Shown: piece by piece, positions 1 through 7,898 of the stretch
Layout of the letters: the number at the start of each line of letters is the position of its first letter
Position numbering within the stretch: the first letter of the stretch is position 1
The notes under the pieces: generated by a model
What the model was told of the DNA's origin: nothing
The model's input: the letters and a program-made list of their open reading frames with translations, nothing else
Databases searched by the model: none
Source: Cytophagaceae bacterium
GTDB lineage: Bacteria; Bacteroidota; Bacteroidia; Cytophagales; Spirosomataceae
Length of the DNA stretch: 64,000 bases
Reading direction: 5' to 3'
Assembly (NCBI GenBank): GCA_027491315.1
Contig: JAIXWL010000004.1
Location: 310,001 to 374,000, forward strand
Translations under genes and position numbers: made by a program

Positions 1-31
1 TTCCGTATTTTTTTTAATCCTACTGAAGAAT

Positions 32-73
32 AAAAAAAGCCTCCCATGCATGTCACAGGAGGCTCTGTTTTTT
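32..73 (-). terminator. Rho-independent terminator of the esterase gene
   Basis: A 7-bp stem (AGCCTCC at 38-44 with GGAGGCT at 58-64) is flanked by an A-run on the left and a T-run on the right, so it can end transcription from either side. It lies 17 bp beyond the stop codon of the minus-strand esterase. Whatever lies before the window start could also use it. Confidence 0.8.
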
Positions 74-89
74 AACAAATTAGCTTATT

Positions 90-1367
90 TTATTTACCTT
101 TTTTCTGGGCCGCCATCCAATCCATGATGCTGACGGGTTTACCATTCCATTTGACCAATGATCCATCAAAATCTGTTCTCGGTAAATTCTCATGTAAATA
201 CACCCATGACCAATGGCCATTGTAGGTAAATCCTTTTCCACCATAAAAATTGGTAATATCATGTACATGGTCATAATAGGTGAAATGTACATTTTTAGCT
301 CCTGCCGCTTGTAATCTCTTAAATACAGGTACGACGGTTAAATCCGGTTGCGTGGTGGCATCGTCTTTGGAATGAACAAACCAAATGGGTACTTGCTTGA
401 TTTTTTGAATATCAGCATCGCTGATGTATTCTGAACGATAGGCTAAGGCACTAATGTAGCCTGCCGCAAAATAATCTGGATAAAGTAATATCAGTTTCAA
501 TGCCATATATCCTCCATTGGAACATCCTCCTACATAGATTCTACTAGGGTCTATGTTGGGGTTGGACTTAACATAATCCTTAATCAAGGCCATTAAACCT
601 TCATTATACACATCATTTTCCTTACCCTGTGTACTTACTTTTTGAGCATTATGCATCCAAGCACCTGGACATTGTGGCGATAAAACATAGGCACCTTCAA
701 AGATGGATTGAATGGATTCTGAGGCATAATTGGCTGCTTTATTGCCCAATAAAGGTATGGTGGGGTCAAAACCTCCTTCTCCACCTCCATGTAACCATAT
801 AATCAGTGGGGCTTTATCCTTTTTGACTGTCGGACTAAAGGTCGCATAGGACATAGTTAATTGATCATTGAACTTAAATTTCCCATTTAAATCAAATTGA
901 TCAATCAAAGGCATGATTTTTCCCAAATTAGTATCCCAAACTTGTTGAGATTTTGAGTCAATGATGGTCAATTGGTAATCAACCCACACATTTCCTTTGC
1001 TACGAAAATATTGAATGGGAGAGCTAATGGCTAATTGTGGGCCCACGGATAAAACCAAAGTAATGTTTTTGCCCGTTTTCACTCGGTTCCCTTTCTCATC
1101 GGAGACATAAGCTCCAATCACCTCTCTTTTTCCAGAGGATTGTTCATCAGCAATAGGTCCTGCGGCCGATTTTCTCGATGCGAAAACCGTATAATCTGCC
1201 GCGCGAACTTGAGACGTGGTATCGGATAAGGATAAAATAACCTTGTTAACACCTGCTCCCCAGTCAAAACCTTCTACTACCAGTTTGTAGGATCCAGTGG
1301 GTTTGGCAGTCAGATTACAGGTTAAAGTCGTTACTAAAAGTGCTATTAGGTAAAGTGTTTTCTTCAT
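90..1367 (-). CDS. Secreted alpha/beta-hydrolase (poly-3-hydroxybutyrate depolymerase / prolyl-oligopeptidase-like esterase)
   Basis: 425 aa when started at the ATG at 1367. That start gives a clean signal peptide (MKKTLYLIALLV then a polar region), whereas the longer frame to 1418 only adds a charged leader. Residues about 25-165 look like a beta-sandwich domain without an obvious name. The C-terminal half is an alpha/beta-hydrolase: oxyanion region LHGGGEGG, nucleophile elbow GGCSNGGY (Ser about 283), Asp in HSKDD (about 336) and His in YYDHVHD (about 367-369). This order is typical of secreted esterases of the LpqC/Esterase_phd type found beside glycan genes in Bacteroidota. The substrate cannot be told from sequence; an ester on plant or algal polysaccharide is an inference. 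It is a single gene with its own terminator. Confidence 0.8.
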   Translation of the reverse strand: MKKTLYLIALLVTTLTCNLTAKPTGSYKLVVEGFDWGAGVNKVILSLSDTTSQVRAADYTVFASRKSAAGPIADEQSSGKREVIGAYVSDEKGNRVKTGKNITLVLSVGPQLAISSPIQYFRSKGNVWVDYQLTIIDSKSQQVWDTNLGKIMPLIDQFDLNGKFKFNDQLTMSYATFSPTVKKDKAPLIIWLHGGGEGGFDPTIPLLGNKAANYASESIQSIFEGAYVLSPQCPGAWMHNAQKVSTQGKENDVYNEGLMALIKDYVKSNPNIDPSRIYVGGCSNGGYMALKLILLYPDYFAAGYISALAYRSEYISDADIQKIKQVPIWFVHSKDDATTQPDLTVVPVFKRLQAAGAKNVHFTYYDHVHDITNFYGGKGFTYNGHWSWVYLHENLPRTDFDGSLVKWNGKPVSIMDWMAAQKKGK

Positions 1368-1556
1368 TGTTTTAGGTATTTTTTTATCAATGTAGCTATA
1401 ATTTGGAAATTCCTTCACCTTTAAATCATCCTAAATAGGTATGAGGTACAAGTATCGATTGATTTTAAGGGGGATGAATTAATAGTAAAACCTAAAAATG
1501 TCATTCCATTATGAAAGATTTACTTCTACATTTGAAAAAAAAATAGGCTTTCACGC

Positions 1557-2000
1557 ATGAATCATCGACTACTTATTACCGGCATTATTTTGGTCACACT
1601 GCTTACAGGAACAAGGAATGTTCAAGCCCAGGCTCCATTAGATAGCCTTCATCAACCGATCATTCAATTTTTTGATGGGTTTTCTCAAGTAAAGGAAAGT
1701 TTGTTCCGAGAGAATACCACCCCAGATTTTGTGCTGTATGAAGCGGGCATGATTTGGACCAACGATACCTTAGCACTAAAAATTAAAGGGAATCCTAGTG
1801 CCAATTTTGAGCGAAAAAATACTTTTACATTTTTGAAAACGGAGCAAAAGGGAGATATGGCATGGGTTTCATATTGGAATCAAGCTATTATCCGAAGGGA
1901 AGATAAAATCAGGAATGTTCGTTGGCTAGAAACTGTGGTTTTAGTCCGACAGGCTGGAAGATGGAAAATTAGGATGATGCATTCTACTCCGATGCGCTAA
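1557..2000 (+). CDS. Small secreted NTF2/SnoaL-like protein
   Basis: 147 aa. The N-terminus MNHRLLITGIILVTLLTG followed by NVQAQAP is a signal peptide with a likely AQA cleavage site. The rest (FDGFSQVKESLF, FVLYEAGMIWTNDTLALK, MAWVSYWNQ, RWLETVVLVRQAGRWKIRMMHST) follows the strand pattern of the NTF2-like/DUF4440 fold, including the closing 'GRWKI..MHSTP' strand common in that family. These proteins are often of unknown function; no catalytic residues can be assigned. It is divergent from the esterase, with about 190 bp between their starts. Confidence 0.75.
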   Translation: MNHRLLITGIILVTLLTGTRNVQAQAPLDSLHQPIIQFFDGFSQVKESLFRENTTPDFVLYEAGMIWTNDTLALKIKGNPSANFERKNTFTFLKTEQKGDMAWVSYWNQAIIRREDKIRNVRWLETVVLVRQAGRWKIRMMHSTPMR

Positions 2001-2055
2001 GTAGAACGAAAACTTTTTTACCAGCCTTTAGTTTACTCCTTGTTATATCATTTGA

Positions 2056-2193
2056 ATGAAAGGCGTAAAAAAACAACATCTCCCTTTCAAAATATGCCCA
2101 ATTTGTACAAAGCCATTTTCTTGGCGTAAAAAGTGGGAGCGTGATTGGGACCAAATCGTTTATTGTAGTGAAAGGTGTAGAAGAAGTAAATAA
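2056..2193 (+). CDS. DUF2256 zinc-ribbon small protein
   Basis: A 45-aa gene, short enough to be easily missed. It reads [20 protein letters not shown], then [11 protein letters not shown], then [10 protein letters not shown]. Two CxxC pairs (CPIC and the Cys pair in YCSERC) make a treble-clef/zinc-ribbon-like site, and the 'PFxWRKKWxxxWxxVxYCSxxCR' pattern is that of DUF2256. The family has no known function; from memory its genes often sit beside photolyase/cryptochrome genes, as here. Its 3' end overlaps the next gene in another frame, suggesting translational coupling. Confidence 0.85.
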   Translation: MKGVKKQHLPFKICPICTKPFSWRKKWERDWDQIVYCSERCRRSK

Positions 2194-2461
2194 TTTTTCA
2201 GAAGAAGATATGGATCGAATCATCCAGATGGCATGGGAAGACCGAACGCCATTTGAAGCGATTGAATTTCAGTTTGGACTGAAAGAAAAAGAGGTGATTG
2301 AATTCATGCGTTTGAATAGTAAGAAATCAAGCTTTCAAATGTGGAGAAAAAGGATGTCTGGTCGTATTACCAAGCACATTCAAAAAAGAGTGAGTGTGGA
2401 TCCTAGGTTCAAATGCTCCCTTCAACGAAGTATTAGCCTCAATAAAATCAGTAAACGTTGA
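2168..2461 (+). CDS. DUF2805 / TIGR03643 family protein
   Basis: About 97 aa from a GTG at 2168; alternatives are GTG at 2141 or ATG at 2210. The conserved family core [23 protein letters not shown] is followed by [10 protein letters not shown] and then [15 protein letters not shown], a compact helical, probably helix-turn-helix-like, basic domain. The family-conserved helix appears to begin at NFSEED, before the ATG at 2210, so I prefer an upstream GTG that overlaps the DUF2256 gene. The C-terminal tail [16 protein letters not shown] is extra. The stop overlaps the TTG start of the photolyase-like gene (TTGA), so the three genes form a tight operon. Function is unknown; a role with photolyase/cryptochrome is inferred from position. 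Confidence 0.82.
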   Translation: MKGVEEVNNFSEEDMDRIIQMAWEDRTPFEAIEFQFGLKEKEVIEFMRLNSKKSSFQMWRKRMSGRITKHIQKRVSVDPRFKCSLQRSISLNKISKR

Positions 2462-3543
2462 TTGACTTCCCAACCAATCTGGCTGCTGTATACCAGCGCC
2501 TTGATCATTTTGATCCTGTTCATTATGCGCGCAGCAGGAATTTTATTGATGGGGGAGTTTCCTACCTGTCACCCTATTTATCTCGAGGATTTATCAGTGT
2601 TCCTGAAGTGTATTTTCGATTGAAAAATAGAGGTTTTAGTTTTCTTGAACTTGAAAAATTTGTGCAAGAATTAGCCTGGAGGGAGTTTTACACCAGAACA
2701 TGGTTCAAATTAGGGGATGGCATCTTTCAAGATATTCGCCACCCACAAGCGGATGTTTTGTCTAATCGTATACCTGCAAGTCTTTTGAAAGCACAAACAG
2801 GCATACAAGCCCTGGATTTACAGCTAGCCCAATTCCCTAAAACCGGTTATTTACATAATCACATCCGTATGTACCTAGCATCATTGACCTGTAATGTGGG
2901 ACATTACCATTGGTCGTCGCCAGCTACTTGGATGTATTACCATTTGTTGGATGGGGATTTAGCCAGTAATGCACTGAGTTGGCAATGGTGCGCAGCTACA
3001 TTTAGCAATAAGCCCTATTATGCCAATCAAGAGAACATCAATCATTACACTAAAAGTGTTCAAAGGAATACCCCGCTGGATTATAGTTATGAAGAATTGC
3101 CCAATTTGCCAGTACCTGAGGTATTGAAGGAAGAGGCAGCATTCATTCCGCAGTTCTTCAAAAGAGTCTCACCAAATCTGTCAATAAATACGGATATTCC
3201 TACTTTCGTTTACACGCATTATACCCTCGATCCTCAGTTTCATGCAGGGGAGCAAGGAAATCGGATATTGGTACTTGAACCTTCTCATTTTGATCAATTC
3301 CCGATGTCGCCCAAATCCATACAATTTATCTTGGATTTAGCTGCTCAAATTCCGGGAATTCAAGTTTATTGGGGCGAGTATAGCGATTTAGGTATCGAAG
3401 GAATTTTTAGGGATCACCCAATCAATGCTCATTTTCAAGGAATTAGGGAGCCATATCCATTTTTAAATCCCGATTTAAAGGGAGATTTCCCTAGTTTTTT
3501 TTCCTATTGGAATCGCTTGAAGAAGTTTTTGGAAAAAGCTTAG
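2458..3543 (+). CDS. Photolyase-like protein, FAD domain first and alpha/beta-like region at the C-terminus
   Basis: 361 aa from a TTG start that overlaps the previous stop codon. Residues 1-215 form a complete photolyase/cryptochrome FAD-binding domain: GGVSYLSPYLSRGFIS, ELAWREFYTR, TGIQALDLQLAQFPKTGYLH with the NHIRMYLAS helix, and GDLASNALSWQWCAATF with the NKPYYANQENIN segment. The usual N-terminal alpha/beta (antenna) domain is absent. Residues about 240-361 (strand RILVLEPSHFDQF, helix KSIQFILDLAAQI, strand GIQVYWGEYSDL) look like half of an alpha/beta photolyase domain placed after the FAD domain. DNA repair or light sensing cannot be decided from sequence. Its 3' end overlaps the convergent gene by 53 bp. 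Confidence 0.85.
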   Translation: MIDFPTNLAAVYQRLDHFDPVHYARSRNFIDGGVSYLSPYLSRGFISVPEVYFRLKNRGFSFLELEKFVQELAWREFYTRTWFKLGDGIFQDIRHPQADVLSNRIPASLLKAQTGIQALDLQLAQFPKTGYLHNHIRMYLASLTCNVGHYHWSSPATWMYYHLLDGDLASNALSWQWCAATFSNKPYYANQENINHYTKSVQRNTPLDYSYEELPNLPVPEVLKEEAAFIPQFFKRVSPNLSINTDIPTFVYTHYTLDPQFHAGEQGNRILVLEPSHFDQFPMSPKSIQFILDLAAQIPGIQVYWGEYSDLGIEGIFRDHPINAHFQGIREPYPFLNPDLKGDFPSFFSYWNRLKKFLEKA

Positions 3544-4987
3544 CTAGGAAGGTTTCGGCTTGAAGTAAATGAGCCTCTTTTTTTTCGGCAGGCATTTTAT
3601 CCCAAGTGCTAATAAGCATTGCCCATCTGGGATTCTTGGAAAAGGTAGCTCTTTGTTTGTCTAAAAAACGCCAAAATAGTCCATCCCAAATGGCTTGCCA
3701 GGGCCCTTTTTTATAATCACTCATTTTTAAAATGTAATTGGACCCACAGATATATGGTTTGGTAGTCATAAGCCCTCCGTCGCTAAATTGTGACATGCCA
3801 TACACGTTTGGTACCATCACCCAGTCGTAGGCATCAATGTACATTTCCATAAACCATTGATACACCGCATCTGGTTTAATTTCACATAGGAGCATGAAAT
3901 TACCCAAGACCATGAGTCGCTCTATGTGGTGTGAATAACCTGTTTTTAAAAGTTTTTGAATGCAGCTATCCACGGGCTCGATTCCTGTGCTGGCGGTATA
4001 AAAGGCCGCTGGCATGTCATGGGTAAATTGCCAGTAATTCGTGGTTCTTTGTTGGGTTCCGATTTTTTGATAGAGTAATTGAACAAATTCTCTCCAACCC
4101 ATGATTTGCCTAATAAAGCCTTCCAAGCTATTTAATGGGGCATTTGAAAGAGCAATTTGATGGACTATTTGCTTGGGATTCAACAAGCCTACATTGATAA
4201 GCGGACTCAGTACACTGTGAAATAGGGTAGATTCTTGGGCCAGCATGGCATCTTCATAGGCTCCAAACTGGGATAGGCGCTCTTCAATGAAAAGTTGCAA
4301 AGCCCTTTTAGCATCTTCATGTGTACAAGGATAATATATTCCCTGCCAAGGAGCGTCTGAACTTCCTATATTATTAGGGAAATGAGTAGCTACGTAATTG
4401 ATAGCCTCTTGTATGTATGGGTTTATTTCAAGCTTGGGAAATGGCCTGGGAATCGGGGTGTTTTTAGGTATTTTTTTCCGATTATCTGCATCAAATGACC
4501 ATTGCCCACCCAAAGGATTTTGTTCATCGTCCAATAAGATTTGTCGGCTTTTTCTTTGTTGAATGTAAAAGGCCGTTTGAAAATAGGGCTTTCTTTTACC
4601 TAATAGGCTAATTTCTTGATTTAAGAAATTGGGGCTGGCAAGTTGATGAATTTTTACCTTACAAGAGCGGGCAATACGTCTTTCAAGTAAATAATCATGG
4701 GTATTGTAATAAGTGAATGTTTGAAATCCTTCTGATTGTAGGGAAGTTATGAGTTTGGATATGTCTGAATTTGAATCATTGGCCTCAACATATTTGACCT
4801 GAAATCCCTTTTCCCTTAAGGAGTCAGCAAAATAACGAAGGGAAGCCCGATGGAATAGTAGTTTCTGTTGGTGGAAGTTATACTGTTTGAAATAGAGGTC
4901 TGATTCTATGAGAAAAAATAGTTGATCTTTTGGCTGCTCCCAGACTTCTTCAAAAAGTTGATGCGGAAAAAGTAGAAAAGCTTTCAT
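3491..4987 (-). CDS. Cryptochrome/photolyase of the PhrB/CryPro (DPRP) type
   Basis: 498 aa. The N-terminus MKAFLLFPHQLFEEVW with IESDLYFKQYNFHQQKLLFH is the deoxyribodipyrimidine-photolyase-related alpha/beta domain. The C-terminal FAD domain shows GFIRQIMGWREFVQLLY, TGIEPVDSCIQKLLKTGY with HHIERLMVLGNFML, and NVYGMSQFSDGGLMTTKPYI. Characterised members of this class repair (6-4) photoproducts and carry a 4Fe-4S cluster. Here the segment that normally holds the CxxC and third Cys reads MSDYKKGPWQAIWDGLFWRF, with no cysteine, so the cluster is probably missing. It overlaps the convergent photolyase-like gene at their 3' ends. A divergent hairpin and short ORF lie upstream. Confidence 0.88.
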   Translation of the reverse strand: MKAFLLFPHQLFEEVWEQPKDQLFFLIESDLYFKQYNFHQQKLLFHRASLRYFADSLREKGFQVKYVEANDSNSDISKLITSLQSEGFQTFTYYNTHDYLLERRIARSCKVKIHQLASPNFLNQEISLLGKRKPYFQTAFYIQQRKSRQILLDDEQNPLGGQWSFDADNRKKIPKNTPIPRPFPKLEINPYIQEAINYVATHFPNNIGSSDAPWQGIYYPCTHEDAKRALQLFIEERLSQFGAYEDAMLAQESTLFHSVLSPLINVGLLNPKQIVHQIALSNAPLNSLEGFIRQIMGWREFVQLLYQKIGTQQRTTNYWQFTHDMPAAFYTASTGIEPVDSCIQKLLKTGYSHHIERLMVLGNFMLLCEIKPDAVYQWFMEMYIDAYDWVMVPNVYGMSQFSDGGLMTTKPYICGSNYILKMSDYKKGPWQAIWDGLFWRFLDKQRATFSKNPRWAMLISTWDKMPAEKKEAHLLQAETFLAKLFPKTSSSDSNRKKN

Positions 4988-5084
4988 AATTTGGAATCAA
5001 CATGATGTGATTACTTAACTTATGTTTCAATCAAGATGTTTTGAAAGCAAGGTTAATTAGTTAGCATTTATTTTGTACCAAATA

Positions 5085-5115
5085 AACACAAAAACCTCAT
5101 CGAAAGATGAGGTTT
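5085..5115 (-). terminator. Hairpin terminator of a minus-strand transcript
   Basis: AAACCTCAT (5092-5100) pairs with ATGAGGTTT (5107-5115) around a CGAAAG loop. Read on the minus strand it is followed by TTTTTGTGTTTATTT, the T-rich side expected of a terminator; the plus side has no T-run. It lies about 20 bp beyond the stop of the short ORF at 5136, which suggests that a small transcript ends here. Confidence 0.65.
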
Positions 5116-5135
5116 AGAGTGGAACATAGGTTTGA

Positions 5136-5315
5136 TTATTTGGATGATAAATCAGAATGAAAGGTCATGAAGACCGTTTCATTCTCTACCACGTAATTGC
5201 GCATGATGGCTATATCTTTATAGTCATTTTTTGATTTTTGATGAGGAAGTAAAATTATGGGACCGACCTTGATTAAGCCATAAAATTTCAGTCTATTTTG
5301 TCTTGTTTTTCCTGT
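5136..5315 (-). pseudogene. Possible short or broken coding sequence ahead of a terminator
   Basis: On the minus strand a 59-codon open frame has no ATG near its start and ends FHSDLSSK then TAA. It contains FYGLIKVGPIILLPHQ and IMRNYVVENETVFMTF, a composition like real protein. In a different frame just upstream, an ATG at 5338 begins MNKNMDNKQEKQDKID and stops at TGA. Joining the two needs one frameshift. This is either a decayed gene, a frameshifted one, or chance; the terminator 20 bp downstream favours something transcribed. I do not recognise the family. Confidence 0.35.
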
Positions 5316-5359
5316 TTATTGTCCATATTTTTATTCATATCCTTTTTTAGCTAAAAAAT

Positions 5360-6559
5360 ATGTTTGATTTTGTGCCCTATTTGTCGTTTTTGACAAGTGG
5401 TATAGGGGTATTATTTATGTGTTATTTATTCGCCCGTTTCAGGTCCTATCCCAAGGTCTATTGGCTGATTTGTATTATTTTTTCCTTGGTATTTTTAGAG
5501 TTTTACATATTTGCACTGACTTCTAAGCATATTTATCAAATGCTTTTCTTGTTACGTATACCCAATATGGTTAGGGCATTTTTACCTATTCTGCTTTATT
5601 TTTATGTTTGGACCATGCTGAATCCCAAGCATCCTATTAGAAAGTATCAGTATTGGCATTTTTTATTTCCTTGTGTCATTACGATAGGTGTTATGCCTGA
5701 TGTTTTATTATCTGCCAGTGAAAAGCTGGCTATATTAGATGGGTATTACCAAAAGAATAATTACCTCTTGGTGAAACCTGCAGGTTGGATACCACCAGGT
5801 GTTGTTCAGCCCGTTTCAATAGTAGTGGGGATATGTTACAGTTTTTTATGTCTGAGGTTAATTTATCAGGCAAAAAAGCGCTTGGGCGCTACATTTAACT
5901 TTATAAATAGGCAAACATTGATCTGGCTTCAATTGCTTTCTGGGGCGGTAAGCTGTTATTTTTTACTTCAATTTTATCAATATTCAACCCTTCTTCTAGG
6001 TTATTCTTTTGATCCTCCTTCTCAATTGTTTAAATGTGCAGTAGCGATTTCCCTGTTTGCTTATTTTATGACTAGTCCTAATATTCAAGAAAATATGGAT
6101 GGTTGTATTATACCAAGCTATGAAGATCAGGGGCCTAATTTACCTTCGGTTGAAGAAATTTATCCTTCCTTATTGCCCGAATTTTTGACGGATAAATATG
6201 CCAATGAATTGGATCGGATGATTAAAGAATCGTATTGTTATTTGGAACCAACTTGTGATTTAAGTCAAGTGGCCAAAAAAGTGGAACAGTCGCCGCAAAA
6301 GTTCTCAAAACTTGTAAAAAACTATTATGGGATTAGTTTTGTGGAGTTGTTGAATCGCTTAAAGATTCATTATTTTTTGGTCCATTTTGATCAATATGAT
6401 CAGTTTACTTTAGAAACGTATATATATCAAAGTGGTTTCACTAATCGCTCTACGTTTTATGTAGCATTTAAGAAATACGTAGGAGTAAATCCCAGTTTTT
6501 ATATCAAGGAAATAAACGGAAATAAAGATATGCTTGGTTTACAAAAAAAGCCTATTTAA
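5360..6559 (+). CDS. Membrane-bound AraC-family regulator with seven N-terminal spans
   Basis: 399 aa. Residues 1-235 carry seven hydrophobic segments (among them LSFLTSGIGVLFMCYLFARF, VYWLICIIFSLVFLEFYIFA, FLPILLYFYVWTML, VSIVVGICYSFLCLRLIY). After a linker, residues about 285-395 form an AraC/XylS DNA-binding domain with two helix-turn-helix units: CDLSQVAKKVEQSPQKFSKL and LETYIYQSGFTNRSTFYVAF ending KKYVGVNPSFY. The class senses an unknown signal in or through the membrane and acts on nearby promoters. It has no periplasmic ectodomain, unlike the related regulator at 39294. Its last 8 bp overlap the convergent small membrane gene. A target such as the xylanase is only a guess from position. 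Confidence 0.85.
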   Translation: MFDFVPYLSFLTSGIGVLFMCYLFARFRSYPKVYWLICIIFSLVFLEFYIFALTSKHIYQMLFLLRIPNMVRAFLPILLYFYVWTMLNPKHPIRKYQYWHFLFPCVITIGVMPDVLLSASEKLAILDGYYQKNNYLLVKPAGWIPPGVVQPVSIVVGICYSFLCLRLIYQAKKRLGATFNFINRQTLIWLQLLSGAVSCYFLLQFYQYSTLLLGYSFDPPSQLFKCAVAISLFAYFMTSPNIQENMDGCIIPSYEDQGPNLPSVEEIYPSLLPEFLTDKYANELDRMIKESYCYLEPTCDLSQVAKKVEQSPQKFSKLVKNYYGISFVELLNRLKIHYFLVHFDQYDQFTLETYIYQSGFTNRSTFYVAFKKYVGVNPSFYIKEINGNKDMLGLQKKPI

Positions 6560-6749
6560 ACCGAACTGAGTCTATCAAGAGGCATAAGCCTGCTTGAAAA
6601 ACGATTAAGGATGCAGTCCCATACCAAAACCAATCATTTCCTTGCATCTTACTAATTCCGGCATCTATGGCCATGGATAATCCAGATCCTGTAAGTAATA
6701 GTCCGCTTACCGATTGAATCAGCCATCTTTTGGTTGATTTATTGTTCAT
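6552..6749 (-). CDS. Small two-span membrane protein
   Basis: 65 aa: MNNKSTKRWLIQSVSGLLLT and DWFWYGTASLIVFQAGLCLL give two probable membrane helices separated by a short loop. It starts 5 bp after the xylanase stop, so it is probably co-transcribed as the second gene of that unit. I do not recognise a named family. The open frame, start position and membrane pattern support a real gene, but its job is unknown. Confidence 0.6.
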   Translation of the reverse strand: MNNKSTKRWLIQSVSGLLLTGSGLSMAIDAGISKMQGNDWFWYGTASLIVFQAGLCLLIDSVRFK

Positions 6750-6754
6750 AGGTC

Positions 6755-7792
6755 TTATTTCTTTTTAAAAAAATCCATTACTTCTTGATATGCAGCTTTT
6801 CTTTGGTAGGCTTCATTAAACAGTAAGGGATATTCCTTGGGTCTTTTGAAAAAACCTCTAAGCCATGAATCTTGATCACCTACATTCCAAAAAGTGATGC
6901 CATATTGTTGGGAGGCTGGTAATTGGGCAAAGGAGGAAAAAAGTAATTTAAATTTTTCAATTTGCTTTAAATTAACTTGGTCATCCAAGACAAAATCGGG
7001 ATTGTTTTTAGGATTTACAGCCACATCTACTTCTGAAAAATGTATGCTTAGGCCCGTAGCGGCTGATTGCTGAATGACTTCCTTGATTTCTTCATTTTTT
7101 GATTGGATGGAAATGTGCATTTGCAAACCTAAACCGTGAATAGGGATTTGTCGTTTCTTAAATTCCTGAACCATGTTTAAAATAGCCTCCATTTTTTTAG
7201 GTTTTCCGTCTTGTCCATAGTCATTATAAAATAGCAAAGCACGGGGATCAGCCTCATGTGCCCAAACGAAACTTTTGGCGATATAATCTGGGATGTGCTC
7301 GGACCATATACTGGGTCTTAGGGTACCATCATCTAAAAAGGCCTCGTTCACAACATCCCACCCGGCAATTTGTCCTTGATAATGTTTAACTACGGTTTGA
7401 ATATGGTTTTTCAACATATTTTCCCAAGCCTGTTGATCACCTTGAAATTCCTTCATCCAGGTGGCGGTTTGATTATGCCAAACCAAGGTGTGTCCGTGCA
7501 CTCGGCTTTTTGTGGATTGAGCAAAGCCAATAATTTCGTCTCCTTTAGAAAAATCAAATCTATCCTTTTCGGGATGGATATTGACCATTTTCATGTGATT
7601 TTCGGCCGTAATGCTGGAAAATTCAGAAGCTACTAGGCTTCGGTAAAGGGGTTTTTCTGACAAATATTTTGGATTTACCGCGGCACCCAATGGGAAACGA
7701 AGAAACTGCTTTATATACTCATTTTGCGCATTTGATTGCGCTTGAATGAAAGTGTGAAGGCCTAAAAAAATTAGGGTAATTAACTTTTTCAT
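6755..7792 (-). CDS. Secreted endo-1,4-beta-xylanase, GH10
   Basis: 345 aa with a signal peptide (MKKLITLIFLGLHTFIQAQS). The single GH10 barrel shows SSITAENHMKMVNIHPEKDR, HGHTLVWHNQTATWM, the acid/base in WDVVNEAF (Glu150), the nucleophile in HFSEVDV (Glu254) and the closing GITFWNVGDQDSWLRGFF. GH10 enzymes cut internal beta-1,4-xylosidic bonds with retention of configuration. Length fits a bare catalytic domain with no binding module. There is no lipobox or T9SS tail, so it is probably periplasmic or released. Upstream lies the six-copy hairpin repeat array. Confidence 0.93.
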   Translation of the reverse strand: MKKLITLIFLGLHTFIQAQSNAQNEYIKQFLRFPLGAAVNPKYLSEKPLYRSLVASEFSSITAENHMKMVNIHPEKDRFDFSKGDEIIGFAQSTKSRVHGHTLVWHNQTATWMKEFQGDQQAWENMLKNHIQTVVKHYQGQIAGWDVVNEAFLDDGTLRPSIWSEHIPDYIAKSFVWAHEADPRALLFYNDYGQDGKPKKMEAILNMVQEFKKRQIPIHGLGLQMHISIQSKNEEIKEVIQQSAATGLSIHFSEVDVAVNPKNNPDFVLDDQVNLKQIEKFKLLFSSFAQLPASQQYGITFWNVGDQDSWLRGFFKRPKEYPLLFNEAYQRKAAYQEVMDFFKKK

Positions 7793-7898
7793 GGGTATAG
7801 GTTTTTTTACAAGGTAATAATTTTAGTAAAATGGCTTTCCTTTTTTGTGAAAATTTATAGAACCGTGTTTTGAAGGATAGCAATTAAGATAATTCTTG

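Noticed and set aside
2210-2461. ATG at 2210 as start of the DUF2805 gene
   Set aside because: The family-conserved helix seems to begin before this ATG, so an upstream GTG is preferred, though the ATG cannot be excluded.
5091-5115. Hairpin as a terminator for the AraC or photolyase gene
   Set aside because: It lies upstream of both starts; its T-run faces the wrong way for the AraC gene, so it fits only a separate minus-strand transcript.
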